A stretch of 41,981 bases of DNA. Source: Desulfocapsa sp. GTDB lineage: Bacteria; Desulfobacterota; Desulfobulbia; Desulfobulbales; Desulfocapsaceae. Where the stretch lies: NCBI GenBank assembly GCA_030145625.1, contig JAQYVF010000038.1, forward strand, positions 1 to 41,981, read 5' to 3'. The notes below the pieces were generated by a model, which did not search any database, was not told the origin of the DNA, and was given only the letters and a program-made list of their open reading frames with translations. This document shows, piece after piece, positions 7,973-15,933 of the stretch (position 1 is its first letter; every line of letters begins with the position of its first letter). Made by a program: the position numbers and the translations under genes.

Positions 7973-8042
7973 AGCGCCACCGGTCTGTATTTGTCTGTAT
8001 TTTACAGTTGTACTTTTCTGTATCTTTCGCTAACATACTTGC
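7973..8042. promoter_or_regulatory. Immunity-region operators and divergent promoters
   Basis: TCTGTAT occurs three times in the same orientation at 7984-7990, 7994-8000 and 8017-8023. The first two are 10 bp apart (one helix turn) and the third 23 bp further, the arrangement expected of repressor operators. On the plus strand TTGTAC (8008-8013), a 17-bp spacer and TAACAT (8031-8036) fit a promoter overlapping the third copy. It would start transcription near the ATG at 8043, giving a leaderless or nearly leaderless message. Confidence 0.5.
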
Positions 8043-8297
8043 ATGAACGGTACATATTTACTCTTTCTTGCAACCAAGACAAACAATGAGCCAACCGGCA
8101 AAACAATAGACCTGGATCCGTTGCCGGCAGGCACCAAGTCGGAACACTTCCTGTTCACCGTTAGTGTTTTGAAAGAAACAGGCATCGTTAGTGTTTTCTC
8201 TGAGCGCACCAGCACCTTACTGGAGATGCATAAAAAAGACCTGCCAGTGCTCATAGCAGCTCTGCATGATCTTGATTTATGGGAGCAACAATCGTGA
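8043..8297 (+). CDS. Early hypothetical protein
   Basis: This 84-residue ORF is the first rightward gene after the repressor, in the position of cro. It has no helix-turn-helix that I can see; it reads as a small mixed alpha/beta protein with an acidic C-terminus. No Shine-Dalgarno sequence precedes the ATG, which agrees with the promoter placing the transcript start close to the codon. Its last 47 bases overlap an opposite-strand ORF (8251-8424). Function unknown. Confidence 0.5.
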   Translation: MNGTYLLFLATKTNNEPTGKTIDLDPLPAGTKSEHFLFTVSVLKETGIVSVFSERTSTLLEMHKKDLPVLIAALHDLDLWEQQS

Positions 8298-8424
8298 ACT
8301 TTTTTCCTTTATCATTTTTCTTAAATTTGTGGGTCCGATAGTAGTGTCTTGCAATTTTAGCGGCCTTCTCATCGGAAATTTCTCCAAATGAGACGACTTC
8401 AAAAATAAAAAGGTATGGCTGCAT
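8251..8424 (-). CDS. Possible 57-residue basic protein on the opposite strand
   Basis: On the minus strand, ATG at 8424 opens 57 codons to TGA at 8251, preceded by GAGG at good distance (GAGGGTATAAATG). The product begins MQPYLFIFEVVSFGEISDEK and continues with an amphipathic, Lys/Arg-rich helix-like stretch, so its composition is that of a real protein. It converges on and overlaps the 3' end of the 8043 gene. A convergent small gene in an immunity region could act as an antirepressor or give antisense control, but that is speculative. Confidence 0.4.
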   Translation of the reverse strand: MQPYLFIFEVVSFGEISDEKAAKIARHYYRTHKFKKNDKGKKFTIVAPINQDHAELL

Positions 8425-8466
8425 TTATACCCTCAGACCCAAAAAACACCATTAAGGACAAACCCA

Positions 8467-8685
8467 ATGACCAAAGTACAAATCATCGGTTTGCTCATGT
8501 ACCGCACCAATATGCGGGTTGAGCAGTGGGCCAAGAAAAAAGGATTTACCATGTCCACCGTGTACCGGGTTATTTCCGGGCAGCTGACAAAGGGTACGAG
8601 CACAGAACGAGTGCGGACGGAAATTTCTGCTGATGTACGGAAAGATGAGGCCGAGATTTGGCCTAACACAGCAATAACTCAATAG
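8467..8685 (+). CDS. Small HTH DNA-binding protein, Cro/Ner-like
   Basis: The 72-residue product has one helix-turn-helix: residues about 13-35 (V-E-Q-W-A-K-K-K-G-F-T-M-S-T-V-Y-R-V-I) with a following basic helix. It resembles the small phage regulators of the BcepMu gp16/Ner kind. AAGGA precedes the ATG at proper spacing. It lies in the early rightward region just after the repressor operators, so a Cro-like role in early gene control is likely. The exact family is not certain. Confidence 0.65.
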   Translation: MTKVQIIGLLMYRTNMRVEQWAKKKGFTMSTVYRVISGQLTKGTSTERVRTEISADVRKDEAEIWPNTAITQ

Positions 8686-8829
8686 TTTTAGATTCCCCGG
8701 CCCCTTGTTCGTTTTCTGAACGCAAAAATGGCTTTGTTTGTTGGCACTTGCAATCCTAGCAGGGGGCAGGGGTTTTTGGCAACTATATTTTCCCATAGGT
8801 ACAGAATAGCAGTATTGGAGATCAAGTAA

Positions 8830-9282
8830 ATGCCCAAAAGACTCGAAACTTGGCAGTTATGGCATGCCATGAAAAACCACCTAGGCGAAAGTTTTCTTAT
8901 CAAAGTCCTTGGGCGTCGGAACGGGCGCACCATCAGGCTTTATTCTCAAGATCCCCACTTTACCGAAGACCGATGCAAAGATCCGCTGCAGGCCCTGCGC
9001 ATCATCTTTCAAGAGCTCTCTGATTATGGCCGTGCAGATGTAGCCAGGAAGGCAATCGCCTACCTGAAGACTGCCCTGCCGGGAGAAGACAGCTTGCTGC
9101 CTGCCGTTGCTAATCTGAAGGAGACAATGAGTGAAGAAGTTCTAGCAGACTTCAGTGCCGTTGAGTCGTTACGAAAGGCAATTGATGATGGACTGACGGC
9201 AAATGTTGTCGAATCAAAAATGACTTTCGCCATCGAAGAGATAGAGCGCACATTCGCCCTGTACATGAAAACCAGAGACTAA
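8830..9282 (+). CDS. Phage early hypothetical protein, possibly CII-position regulator
   Basis: The 150-residue protein is predicted mostly helical. The segment with RRNGRTIRLYSQDP and D-P-L-Q-A-L-R-I-I-F-Q-E-L (about 34-65) resembles a region found in early regulatory proteins of temperate phages, where a helical partner domain follows a W-x-L-W-x-A start. Its place between the Cro-like gene and the replication genes also suits a regulator. No catalytic motif is visible. It overlaps the next small gene by one base (TAATG), implying translational coupling. Confidence 0.65.
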   Translation: MPKRLETWQLWHAMKNHLGESFLIKVLGRRNGRTIRLYSQDPHFTEDRCKDPLQALRIIFQELSDYGRADVARKAIAYLKTALPGEDSLLPAVANLKETMSEEVLADFSAVESLRKAIDDGLTANVVESKMTFAIEEIERTFALYMKTRD

Positions 9283-9452
9283 TGGCCCTGCAACCACTCC
9301 CCCAGGCGGCATTTACTGCTGCAAAGCTACGCGATATGGCGCGCGATCTCATCCTCCAGGCAGAAGCTCTGGAGGCAAGCCTGCCTCAACCCACCAGTCC
9401 ACGGCGGGATGTTCCGCTCTTTGATCCACGTAAAAAGAAAGCCAAAAAATAA
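9282..9452 (+). CDS. Small hypothetical protein
   Basis: ATG at 9282 overlaps the preceding stop (TAATG) and opens 56 codons ending in a basic tail (DPRKKKAKK). The product is an N-terminal amphipathic helix (about 8-35) followed by a Pro-rich stretch. The tight overlap in an otherwise packed early operon is the main evidence that it is translated. Function unknown. Confidence 0.6.
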   Translation: MALQPLPQAAFTAAKLRDMARDLILQAEALEASLPQPTSPRRDVPLFDPRKKKAKK

Positions 9453-9472
9453 CATTTACTCCGAGGTTCGAA

Positions 9473-9766
9473 ATGACAAAAGCAGAACGCAAGCTGATCC
9501 GGGACGAGATCATAGCCTCGATTATACTTTTTTTCATCTTCACCGGTGCACTCTGGGTGGCAGGTGACACCATATCCGGGACCGGGTCGGGGACTGCTGC
9601 CCACCAGGATATCATCTCTGCCCAGGGGCACACTCTCCTTACCTCCAACTTTTCAACTCAACCAGGTCATGGGCCCAGAAGGTATGCAAGCAGTCCGGCC
9701 CATGCCCGCCCTTTCTTCCCAACAACAGATAACATTATGGAGGGTCACGGCAATGGCCTATATTAA
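9473..9766 (+). CDS. Small single-span membrane protein
   Basis: The 97-residue ORF starts after GAGG at suitable spacing and encodes a charged N-terminus, one membrane helix (about 13-32, I-I-A-S-I-I-L-F-F-I-F-T-G-A-L-W) and a polar tail. Its end overlaps the replication initiator start by 14 bases. The last 60 residues have little predicted structure, so only the N-terminal half may matter. No family recognised. Confidence 0.5.
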   Translation: MTKAERKLIRDEIIASIILFFIFTGALWVAGDTISGTGSGTAAHQDIISAQGHTLLTSNFSTQPGHGPRRYASSPAHARPFFPTTDNIMEGHGNGLY

Positions 9767-10781
9767 CCCCTACCGCATGTTTCAGGGGATATTCATCCCC
9801 AATGGTGTACTCAGGCTGCGCGATCTTTCCCAGTCGGCCAAGCTGATGCTGGGACGGCTCTTTCAATATGCCGGCAAAGACGGGAAATGCTACCCTTCCA
9901 TTGAAAAACTGAGTCTAGAAATCGGGATCAAGGTGAGACAGGGCAAGGCCGTCATTGGTGAGCTGGAGACATATGGCCTGATAGAGGTTGTCAGGCCAAC
10001 CGGCAGGGACAAACTCCTGCACAAATGCAACTCCTATTTCTTCATCGATCATCCCTGTTATCACGATCCGGTGCCTAACAAACCAACCAACGAAATACCG
10101 CCCTCCGAAGGTGACAAACAGTGCACCTCCGGGAGTGCGAAAAACTGCACCTCCGAACCTGCAGCTAACCGCCCCTCCTTAGAGGTGCAGAAAACTGCAC
10201 CCGAAGAGAATCATATAAGAGAATCATATAAAAAGAAGTCGAAGAATGCTGCGCATGTCTCCGACGCAGTTTTTTGGGCTGATTCTGAACAAGCAAAAGA
10301 AGAGCAATCCACTCCACCCCAAAAAACAAATCCTGAAGATCTTTCCCTCTCAGAAAAAATCTTTCAGACGATTCTTACCATCAACCCCACTGTCAAAAGA
10401 CCGAACATGGACAAGTGGGCCGATGTGATCCGGCTCATGCGGGAAAGGGACAAGCGCAGCCATGCCGAAATCTGGCGGGTCTTTGAGTTTGCCAACAAAG
10501 ATCAATTCTGGCGTCAGAATTGTCTGTCCCCCGTTTCCCTGCGTAGAAATTACTCCAAGATTGCCGGAAAATTCCTGGACAGCGGCGGAACCCTACAGCC
10601 ACCACCAACAAAACAAGCCGCCTATGTCTGCAAGGATTGCGCATTCATGCCCATGGACCGCGACATCTGTGCAGGAAAGGGAAAGGCGGCGCCCCATGCC
10701 GATGCCTGCAACCTCTTCCGCCACATCGACCCGGAGATAGACGCCAAGCTCCAGGCCCACATCAGCAGGTTGTGTGCATAG
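9753..10781 (+). CDS. Phage replication initiator with helix-turn-helix
   Basis: I use the ATG at 9753 (MAYINPYRMFQGIFIPNG) because GGAGGG lies 8 bases upstream; the frame is open further 5' but that part overlaps the small membrane gene. Of 342 residues, about 20-95 form a winged HTH of the HTH_36 type common in phage and plasmid replication proteins (L-S-Q-S-A-K-L-M-L-G-R-L). A low-complexity linker follows, then a DnaD/O-protein-like helical segment. The C-terminus carries C-K-D-C and C-x8-C cysteines suggestive of zinc binding. It directly precedes dnaB, matching lambda O followed by a helicase function: it would bind the phage origin and recruit the helicase. Confidence 0.8.
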   Translation: MAYINPYRMFQGIFIPNGVLRLRDLSQSAKLMLGRLFQYAGKDGKCYPSIEKLSLEIGIKVRQGKAVIGELETYGLIEVVRPTGRDKLLHKCNSYFFIDHPCYHDPVPNKPTNEIPPSEGDKQCTSGSAKNCTSEPAANRPSLEVQKTAPEENHIRESYKKKSKNAAHVSDAVFWADSEQAKEEQSTPPQKTNPEDLSLSEKIFQTILTINPTVKRPNMDKWADVIRLMRERDKRSHAEIWRVFEFANKDQFWRQNCLSPVSLRRNYSKIAGKFLDSGGTLQPPPTKQAAYVCKDCAFMPMDRDICAGKGKAAPHADACNLFRHIDPEIDAKLQAHISRLCA

Positions 10782-10784
10782 GCC

Positions 10785-12140
10785 ATGACACAGCCTATAG
10801 CCAACATCCCGCCCCAGGCCATGGAGACCGAAGTGGCCCTGCTCGGTGCCTGTTTTCAGTACCAGGAAGTGGTGGGCGACGCCCTGTCCAAGCTGATTGC
10901 CAAAGATTTCTACAGGACCGCCCACCAGCTCATCTTCGAGTCCATGACCAAGCTTTTTCAAAAGAATGAACCGGTTGACCTGTTCACGGTGCACAACCGC
11001 CTGCAGGCCGATGGGCATCTTGAAGCTGTGGGCGGGATGGACTACCTGACCGAGCTCTCATCGGTACTGCCCAGCGTGTCCGGATATGGCGCCTGGTCCC
11101 GCATTATCCGGGAAAAGTCCATGCTGCGGCGGATGATCATCATGGGGGCCAATATCCAGCAGCTCTGCTACCAGGGCAACAGCCACATAGACGAGGTGAT
11201 GGCCGAGGCGGAAGCAGCACTCTTTGCCGTAACCGGTGCCAAAAACGAAGAGATAGACAGCCTGAAAACGCTGGTCCCCCCGGTAATCAAAACGGTGACC
11301 AGCAGACGGGAGATAGGGTCGGCAGTAACCGGTATCCCCACAGGATTCCATGAACTGGACCGGATGACAGCAGGCCTGCAGGACACCGACCTGATCATCC
11401 TGGCCGGTCGTCCATCCATGGGCAAGACGGCCCTGGCCATGAACATTGTCCGCAATGCCAGCTACCACTCTAGTATTCCCTGCCTCTGCTTTTCCCTGGA
11501 GATGTCCAAGGAGCAGCTCACCGAGCGCCTTATCTCCTGTCACGGCAAGGTAAACAGCCAGGGCCTGCGTACCGGTAGCCTGCTTGACAGAGACTGGGAC
11601 ATCATGCTGAAGGCGGCAAACAATATTGCCGAGATCCCAATTTATCTCGATGACACCCCATCGCTTTCCATCACCGACATACGGGTCAGGGCCAGACGCA
11701 TGGTGGCCAGGCACAAGGTAGGCTTGGTGGTGATCGACTATTTACAGCTCATGCGCGGCAATGGTGGAACGGGATCAAACCGCCAGCAGGAGATCTCTGA
11801 GATTTCACGCGGCCTCAAGACCTTGGCCAAAGAACTGAAGATCCCGATTATTGCCCTCTCCCAGCTCAACCGCAGCCTGGAAACCAGATCAGACAAACGA
11901 CCCATGATGTCGGACTTGCGTGAATCCGGTGCCATTGAGCAGGATGCGGACGTGATTGCCTTCATTTACCGGGATGAGGTGTACCGCAAGGACTCTCCTA
12001 AACTGGGTATTGCCGAAATCATCATCGCCAAGCAGCGCCACGGCCCCACCGGAGATTTTTCAGTGGCCTTTATGAAAGAATTTTCCAGATTTGAAGATCT
12101 CACCAACAACTACAGCGAACCATGGAAAAACAAAAAGTAA
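10785..12140 (+). CDS. dnaB: Replicative DNA helicase, DnaB family
   Basis: The 451-residue hexameric helicase has the N-terminal DnaB domain (about 8-110), a linker helix and the RecA-like ATPase domain (from about 180). Walker A is GRPSMGKTA (208-216); the Walker B and L-Q-L-M segment is V-V-I-D-Y-L-Q-L-M-R-G (about 321-331); the motif-4 region (S-D-L-R-E-S-G-A-I-E-Q-D-A-D) is intact. Length matches cellular DnaB. It follows the initiator by 3 bp and replaces the host-helicase recruiting protein of other phages. It would unwind the phage origin once loaded. Confidence 0.95.
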   Translation: MTQPIANIPPQAMETEVALLGACFQYQEVVGDALSKLIAKDFYRTAHQLIFESMTKLFQKNEPVDLFTVHNRLQADGHLEAVGGMDYLTELSSVLPSVSGYGAWSRIIREKSMLRRMIIMGANIQQLCYQGNSHIDEVMAEAEAALFAVTGAKNEEIDSLKTLVPPVIKTVTSRREIGSAVTGIPTGFHELDRMTAGLQDTDLIILAGRPSMGKTALAMNIVRNASYHSSIPCLCFSLEMSKEQLTERLISCHGKVNSQGLRTGSLLDRDWDIMLKAANNIAEIPIYLDDTPSLSITDIRVRARRMVARHKVGLVVIDYLQLMRGNGGTGSNRQQEISEISRGLKTLAKELKIPIIALSQLNRSLETRSDKRPMMSDLRESGAIEQDADVIAFIYRDEVYRKDSPKLGIAEIIIAKQRHGPTGDFSVAFMKEFSRFEDLTNNYSEPWKNKK

Positions 12141-12391
12141 AAAAGAGTACAGACGACCTGATCCTGGAGATGTGCCGGTTGATGAAGGCAGGCAATATCA
12201 GGATCTGCATCCACAGCGAAGGCAAAGGCCAGCGCGTTGAGTGGAATGACAGCTTTGTCACCGAACAGCGTGAGGCCACAACCAGGCTGCAGGACCTTTT
12301 TTACAGGGTGGAAGACACAGCATGTCTGATTTCCCGGCTGGATGACGGATGGTATGGGCCGGTGGAGTTATGGCATAAATTTATCAATTAA
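12122..12391 (+). CDS. Small hypothetical protein overlapping dnaB
   Basis: The 89-residue product starts 19 bases inside the dnaB 3' end. It is a mixed alpha/beta protein with no cysteine motif, membrane span or known domain that I recognise. The overlap implies cotranslation with the helicase. It is followed after 11 bp by another small gene with a strong ribosome site. Confidence 0.65.
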   Translation: MEKQKVKKSTDDLILEMCRLMKAGNIRICIHSEGKGQRVEWNDSFVTEQREATTRLQDLFYRVEDTACLISRLDDGWYGPVELWHKFIN

Positions 12392-12402
12392 GGAGGTGAC
12401 CT

Positions 12403-12645
12403 ATGAGTCTATGGAAAGAACCGGAACCAAAACGTTGGTATTCGTTCGTCATTGACGGAAAATGCATTGCTACTGTTGAAGAATGTGCAGCAGTTGAAAA
12501 GGAAAAAAACCGGCTTTCCGGTCTCGCAGGTGTCCAGATCGGCTTTGCCACAAACGAGCAGCTTATTCATGCAAAGGCCATGACGCGCTTGCCAAAAAGG
12601 ATAACGGACAAGATGGAAATGGCCGCTGCCAACAAACGATCATGA
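12403..12645 (+). CDS. Small hypothetical protein
   Basis: The ORF begins after AAGGAGGTGACCT, an almost perfect Shine-Dalgarno sequence, so it is probably strongly translated. The 80-residue product has an N-terminal beta-strand region (W-Y-S-F-V-I-D-G-K-C-I-A-T-V) and a basic helical C-terminus. No family recognised. It overlaps the next gene start by four bases (ATGA). Confidence 0.65.
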   Translation: MSLWKEPEPKRWYSFVIDGKCIATVEECAAVEKEKNRLSGLAGVQIGFATNEQLIHAKAMTRLPKRITDKMEMAAANKRS

Positions 12646-13055
12646 GCGTGAAAATCTTCCAAGGCCTGGACCCTGCCCCCTACACCCCGAGCCTCCTCCT
12701 CACCATGCTGGACAGGCAGGCGTGTATCGAGTGGCTGCTGGGCGAGCTTCATCCCGGCGGTTTGGCTTGCGCTGTATGTGGTGCCACCAGCAAGACCGGA
12801 AACGGAAAGACGGAGAAGGGCCTCCCCCGCTACCTCTGCGGCGGGTGCGGCATTACCTACAACCTGTTTTCCCATACCCCGTGGTCTGGCTCAAAACTTG
12901 GCCCCAGGCGCATCGTGGTTTTCATGTTTCTCCTGGGGCTGGATACCCACCCTGTGGAAATCGGTGAGGCAGTCGGTCTGGACAGGACAACGGTGATCAC
13001 CACCTCCCGCAGGCTTGCCGCCTACCGGATGGCCCATGAGGAAACAGGCGCATGA
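12642..13055 (+). CDS. Zinc-ribbon plus HTH protein, possible late regulator
   Basis: The 137-residue protein has a zinc ribbon, C-A-V-C (43-46) paired with C-G-G-C (66-69), followed by a helical domain with a helix-turn-helix (E-I-G-E-A-V-G-L-D-R-T-T-V-I, about 105-120). The R-Y-L-C-x2-C-x-I-T-Y-N arrangement matches the N-terminus of IS1595/ISL3-type transposases, but no DDE catalytic domain follows. A transposase DNA-binding domain reused as a phage transcription factor is the simplest reading. Its position directly before the terminase genes, with four-base overlaps on both sides, suggests late gene control. Confidence 0.65.
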   Translation: MSVKIFQGLDPAPYTPSLLLTMLDRQACIEWLLGELHPGGLACAVCGATSKTGNGKTEKGLPRYLCGGCGITYNLFSHTPWSGSKLGPRRIVVFMFLLGLDTHPVEIGEAVGLDRTTVITTSRRLAAYRMAHEETGA

Positions 13056-13681
13056 GCAAGATACTCAGGCAGCAGTATGAGTCTTTGAAGAAGAAGGCGC
13101 AGGCCGGGGAGCACCTGAGCGTCAAGGAGCTCAACTCCCTGGCCAAGCTGGAGGCAGACCTGGAAGACCTTGATGCTGATGAGATCTTTGATACCCCGGA
13201 GCAGGTTGCCGAATATGGCGGCTATAAAGAACGCACCGTCTATGCGGACGTGAAAAAGGGAGTGCTGATCAGGCAGGATGATGGCACATTTCTGCAGGAC
13301 GATGTGGACACCTGGCTTGCTGCCAAGGGCCGGATGCCGGCAGTGAAAGACCAGGACAATGAAGATCCCGAAGGTGGTGAAAAGACAAAGTGGGATAAAG
13401 CGGAAGAAGAGGCCAAATATCGTCATTACCGGGCAATCAGAGAAAAGCTGCTGGTGGAGAAACTGAAAGGTGAGCAGTTGCCGAAAAAAGAGGTTATCCG
13501 TCAAAATGTCAACCGTGCCCATGAGTACAAAACATCTCTGCTCCTCTTCTCCCGGGCAGTCTCCCACAAGATTGCTGCAGCAAGCGGCATAGAAGCAAAA
13601 GTAATATCCGCAATAATCGACACCGAGGCAAAAAACATCCTCACAGCCATGAGCAGGAGGATCGATCTGCATGTTGATTGA
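13052..13681 (+). CDS. Terminase small subunit (Nu1-like)
   Basis: The 209-residue protein would recognise the packaging site and load the large subunit. After a charged helix (1-45), residues about 48-95 show a winged HTH like phage Nu1: F-D-T-P-E-Q-V-A-E-Y-G-G-Y-K-E-R-T-V-Y, then a D-D-G-T-F strand and D-D-V-D-T-W. A long charged helix (120-165) and a helical C-terminus for large-subunit binding follow. It overlaps the large subunit gene by 11 bases, the standard terminase gene order. Confidence 0.85.
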   Translation: MSKILRQQYESLKKKAQAGEHLSVKELNSLAKLEADLEDLDADEIFDTPEQVAEYGGYKERTVYADVKKGVLIRQDDGTFLQDDVDTWLAAKGRMPAVKDQDNEDPEGGEKTKWDKAEEEAKYRHYRAIREKLLVEKLKGEQLPKKEVIRQNVNRAHEYKTSLLLFSRAVSHKIAAASGIEAKVISAIIDTEAKNILTAMSRRIDLHVD

Positions 13682-15614
13682 AATTGCGGCAGTAGATATC
13701 CAATGGGATCCATGCATTGGTGATGAATGGCACGATGGCCTGGGCTTTGAGGAGCTCTCCTTTGCCTGGGACGATGCGGAACGGGATGCCTTTGCCCCGC
13801 CACCGGATATCACCGTCTCTGAATATGCAGACCAGGACAGGGTCCTGCAGGCAGGGGTATCCAGAAATCCTGGCCAGTGGCGTACCGATTACACACCCTA
13901 TCTCAGGCAGCCCATGGACAGCTACAATCTGGAGCATGTCCGCCATATCGTCCTCTGTTTCGGTACCCAGCTCGGTAAGACGGAATTTCTTTACAACATC
14001 CTGCACTATATCATCGGACACGATCCCTACTCCACCCTGCTTATGTACCCCAGGGAGGATGACGCAAAGAGTATCTCCAGGACCCGGGTGCAACCAATGA
14101 TCGATGACTGTCCTGACCTGCGGGCAAAAAAACCGGAACAGGCCGACCTCTATCAGACCTTGGAGATGCATTTTCCAGCCATGGTCCTGCATCTGGTCGG
14201 GGCGAACTCCTTGGCCGCCCTTGCTCAGAAATCGTGCCGGAATATCCTTCGCGACGAGATCGACAAATATCCTAAAAAACTGGGCAAGGATGCCGACCCA
14301 CACTCCAAATCCGGAGAGCGGGCAAAGTCCTACTGGGATATCCGCAAAGAGGTGGATGTTTCCTCCCCTACGTTTAAGAAAACAGGGATCCTGCGGCAGA
14401 TAGACCGCTGCCATATTGTTTACATCCTGCATCACCCCTGCCCGCGTTGCGGAAAACTGCTCAAGCTGGATTTTAAACAGATCAAATGGGATGACAGACC
14501 GGAAGATCCGGACCGGATCATGATTGCCAAGCAGAGCGCTCACTACATCTGCCAGAAATGCGAAAGAACAATCGACAACGGTCACCGAGCCAGGATGATT
14601 GCCAACTGTAAATATGTTGCAGATAGAGAGATCGATTACCTGCCGGAGCGCATCGGCTTCTGGGCATCTTCCCTCTCCTCCCCCATCCTCACCTGGGGTG
14701 ATATTGCCGAGGCCTTTCTGGAGGCCATGCGAGAACTTGAGGAAAACCAGGACAAAAAGCCTCTGCAGAATTTCAACAACGACTGGTTGGCCAAGGCCTG
14801 GGAAGAAAAAGTTGTAGTTGCCAAACATGGCGAGATTTTGAAGGCCAGGTGCGGCCTGGCCGGTGGAATGTTGCCGGAAAAGGCAGTGGCGCTCACTGCC
14901 GGGGTAGACGTGCAGAAACACGGGTTCTGGTATGTGGTTCGGGCCTGGGCAGCAGACTACACCTCCTGGCTCATCGACTATGGCGAACTGGAGACCTGGG
15001 ACGATGTGGACCACCTGCTCTTTTCCACCAGGTTCCAGGTGCAAGACAGTGAGCGCAGCATGGGCATCTGCCGGGCCGGAGTAGATACAGGCGGCGGGAA
15101 GTCGCAGTGGTCCAATGTCTCCACCACAGAAGAGACCTATCTCTGGCTGCGCAGGAACAGGCTGCGCCCCGGCATCCGGGTATACGGAGTCAAGGGCGCA
15201 TCCAGGCCCCAGGAAAACCCGGTCAAGATCGGCCAGCCCTTTGACAAGACCCCGTCAGGCAAGGCCCTGAACGGCAGCTTGCGTATCTACACCGTTGACA
15301 CCGAATATTACAAAGACCTCTACCACGAACGGCTGCAGGCAGCTTTAGGGGAAGTCAACAATGCAGTCCCCGCCTGGCTCAGTGCCGACACGGATGAAGA
15401 CTACGCCAGGCAGATCGCAGCCGAGGAAAAGCAGGAAGACGATAATGGGGTTGCCAGCTGGGTGAAGGTGGCAAATGACAATCATTATTTTGATTGCGAA
15501 GACTACGCCATGGCCGTGGCCTCTCCCCAGTGGCCCGGAGGTGGAATACACACCATGGCAGCGATGAAACCGAGACGGCAGCGCAGGGTAAGATCAACAG
15601 GAATTACCGTATAG
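13671..15614 (+). CDS. Terminase large subunit (GpA family)
   Basis: The 647-residue motor-nuclease cuts concatemers and pumps DNA into proheads. The N-terminal D-I-T-V-S-E-Y-A-D (46-54) is the usual GpA opening. The ATPase P-loop is FGTQLGKTE (97-105), a Q-x-G-K-T variant normal in this family. A zinc-binding insert has C-P-R-C and C-Q-K-C. The nuclease core starts at T-A-G-V-D-V-Q (around residue 410) with further acidic positions (A-G-V-D-T-G-G-G and the D-N-H-Y-F-D-C-E-D-Y-A end). Length and motifs match lambda gpA-type terminases (PF05876). AGGAGG precedes the ATG. Confidence 0.95.
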   Translation: MLIEIAAVDIQWDPCIGDEWHDGLGFEELSFAWDDAERDAFAPPPDITVSEYADQDRVLQAGVSRNPGQWRTDYTPYLRQPMDSYNLEHVRHIVLCFGTQLGKTEFLYNILHYIIGHDPYSTLLMYPREDDAKSISRTRVQPMIDDCPDLRAKKPEQADLYQTLEMHFPAMVLHLVGANSLAALAQKSCRNILRDEIDKYPKKLGKDADPHSKSGERAKSYWDIRKEVDVSSPTFKKTGILRQIDRCHIVYILHHPCPRCGKLLKLDFKQIKWDDRPEDPDRIMIAKQSAHYICQKCERTIDNGHRARMIANCKYVADREIDYLPERIGFWASSLSSPILTWGDIAEAFLEAMRELEENQDKKPLQNFNNDWLAKAWEEKVVVAKHGEILKARCGLAGGMLPEKAVALTAGVDVQKHGFWYVVRAWAADYTSWLIDYGELETWDDVDHLLFSTRFQVQDSERSMGICRAGVDTGGGKSQWSNVSTTEETYLWLRRNRLRPGIRVYGVKGASRPQENPVKIGQPFDKTPSGKALNGSLRIYTVDTEYYKDLYHERLQAALGEVNNAVPAWLSADTDEDYARQIAAEEKQEDDNGVASWVKVANDNHYFDCEDYAMAVASPQWPGGGIHTMAAMKPRRQRRVRSTGITV

Positions 15615-15622
15615 GAGCAGAG

Positions 15623-15874
15623 ATGGGCAGAGACGTGATGGAATTTACAGATGCAATGAAAGCTGCAAGGGCCGGGGTAGACTATTCGCCAAGGTTTGGC
15701 GCGGAATGTCCTGCCTGCGGGACAAAACGGGCAAAGGTTACCGGCTCCTGCGGCTGGGAAGAAGGCTATAAGATCAGGTATCACAAGTGCAGGAATGGTG
15801 GCTGCCCCATGGCCGTGGCCGGGATTTCCATCAAATCCATTGAGAAAGACTATGTCACTGGAGACACCCACTGA
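15623..15874 (+). CDS. Ogr/Delta-like zinc-binding protein
   Basis: I start at ATG 15623 (MGRDVMEF), which has AGGAG six bases upstream. The 83-residue product contains C-P-A-C, 23 residues, then C-R-N-G-G-C: C-x2-C-x23-C-x4-C. This is essentially the spacing of the P2 Ogr/P4 Delta late transcription activators (C-x2-C-x22-C-x4-C), and Y-H-K-C before the second pair also fits. It could activate a late promoter. It lies between the terminase and the reverse-strand island, where a separate promoter for the head and tail genes would be needed. Confidence 0.6.
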   Translation: MGRDVMEFTDAMKAARAGVDYSPRFGAECPACGTKRAKVTGSCGWEEGYKIRYHKCRNGGCPMAVAGISIKSIEKDYVTGDTH

Positions 15875-15933
15875 ACTCCAGTCTCCTGTAACATTGGGCC
15901 TGATAACGATCTGTAGCGGCTAGTGAGGGAAAA

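Noticed and set aside
7981-8023. TCTGTAT copies as REP fragments
   Set aside because: They lack the GGGG/CCCC core of the REP ends and are spaced like operators upstream of the repressor.
9546-9752. Longer N-terminus for the replication initiator
   Set aside because: The extension overlaps the small membrane gene, lacks a ribosome site and has no domain; ATG 9753 with GGAGGG is better.
13641-15044. 467-residue minus-strand ORF
   Set aside because: Shadow of the terminase large subunit, which has clear ATPase and nuclease motifs and the correct neighbours.
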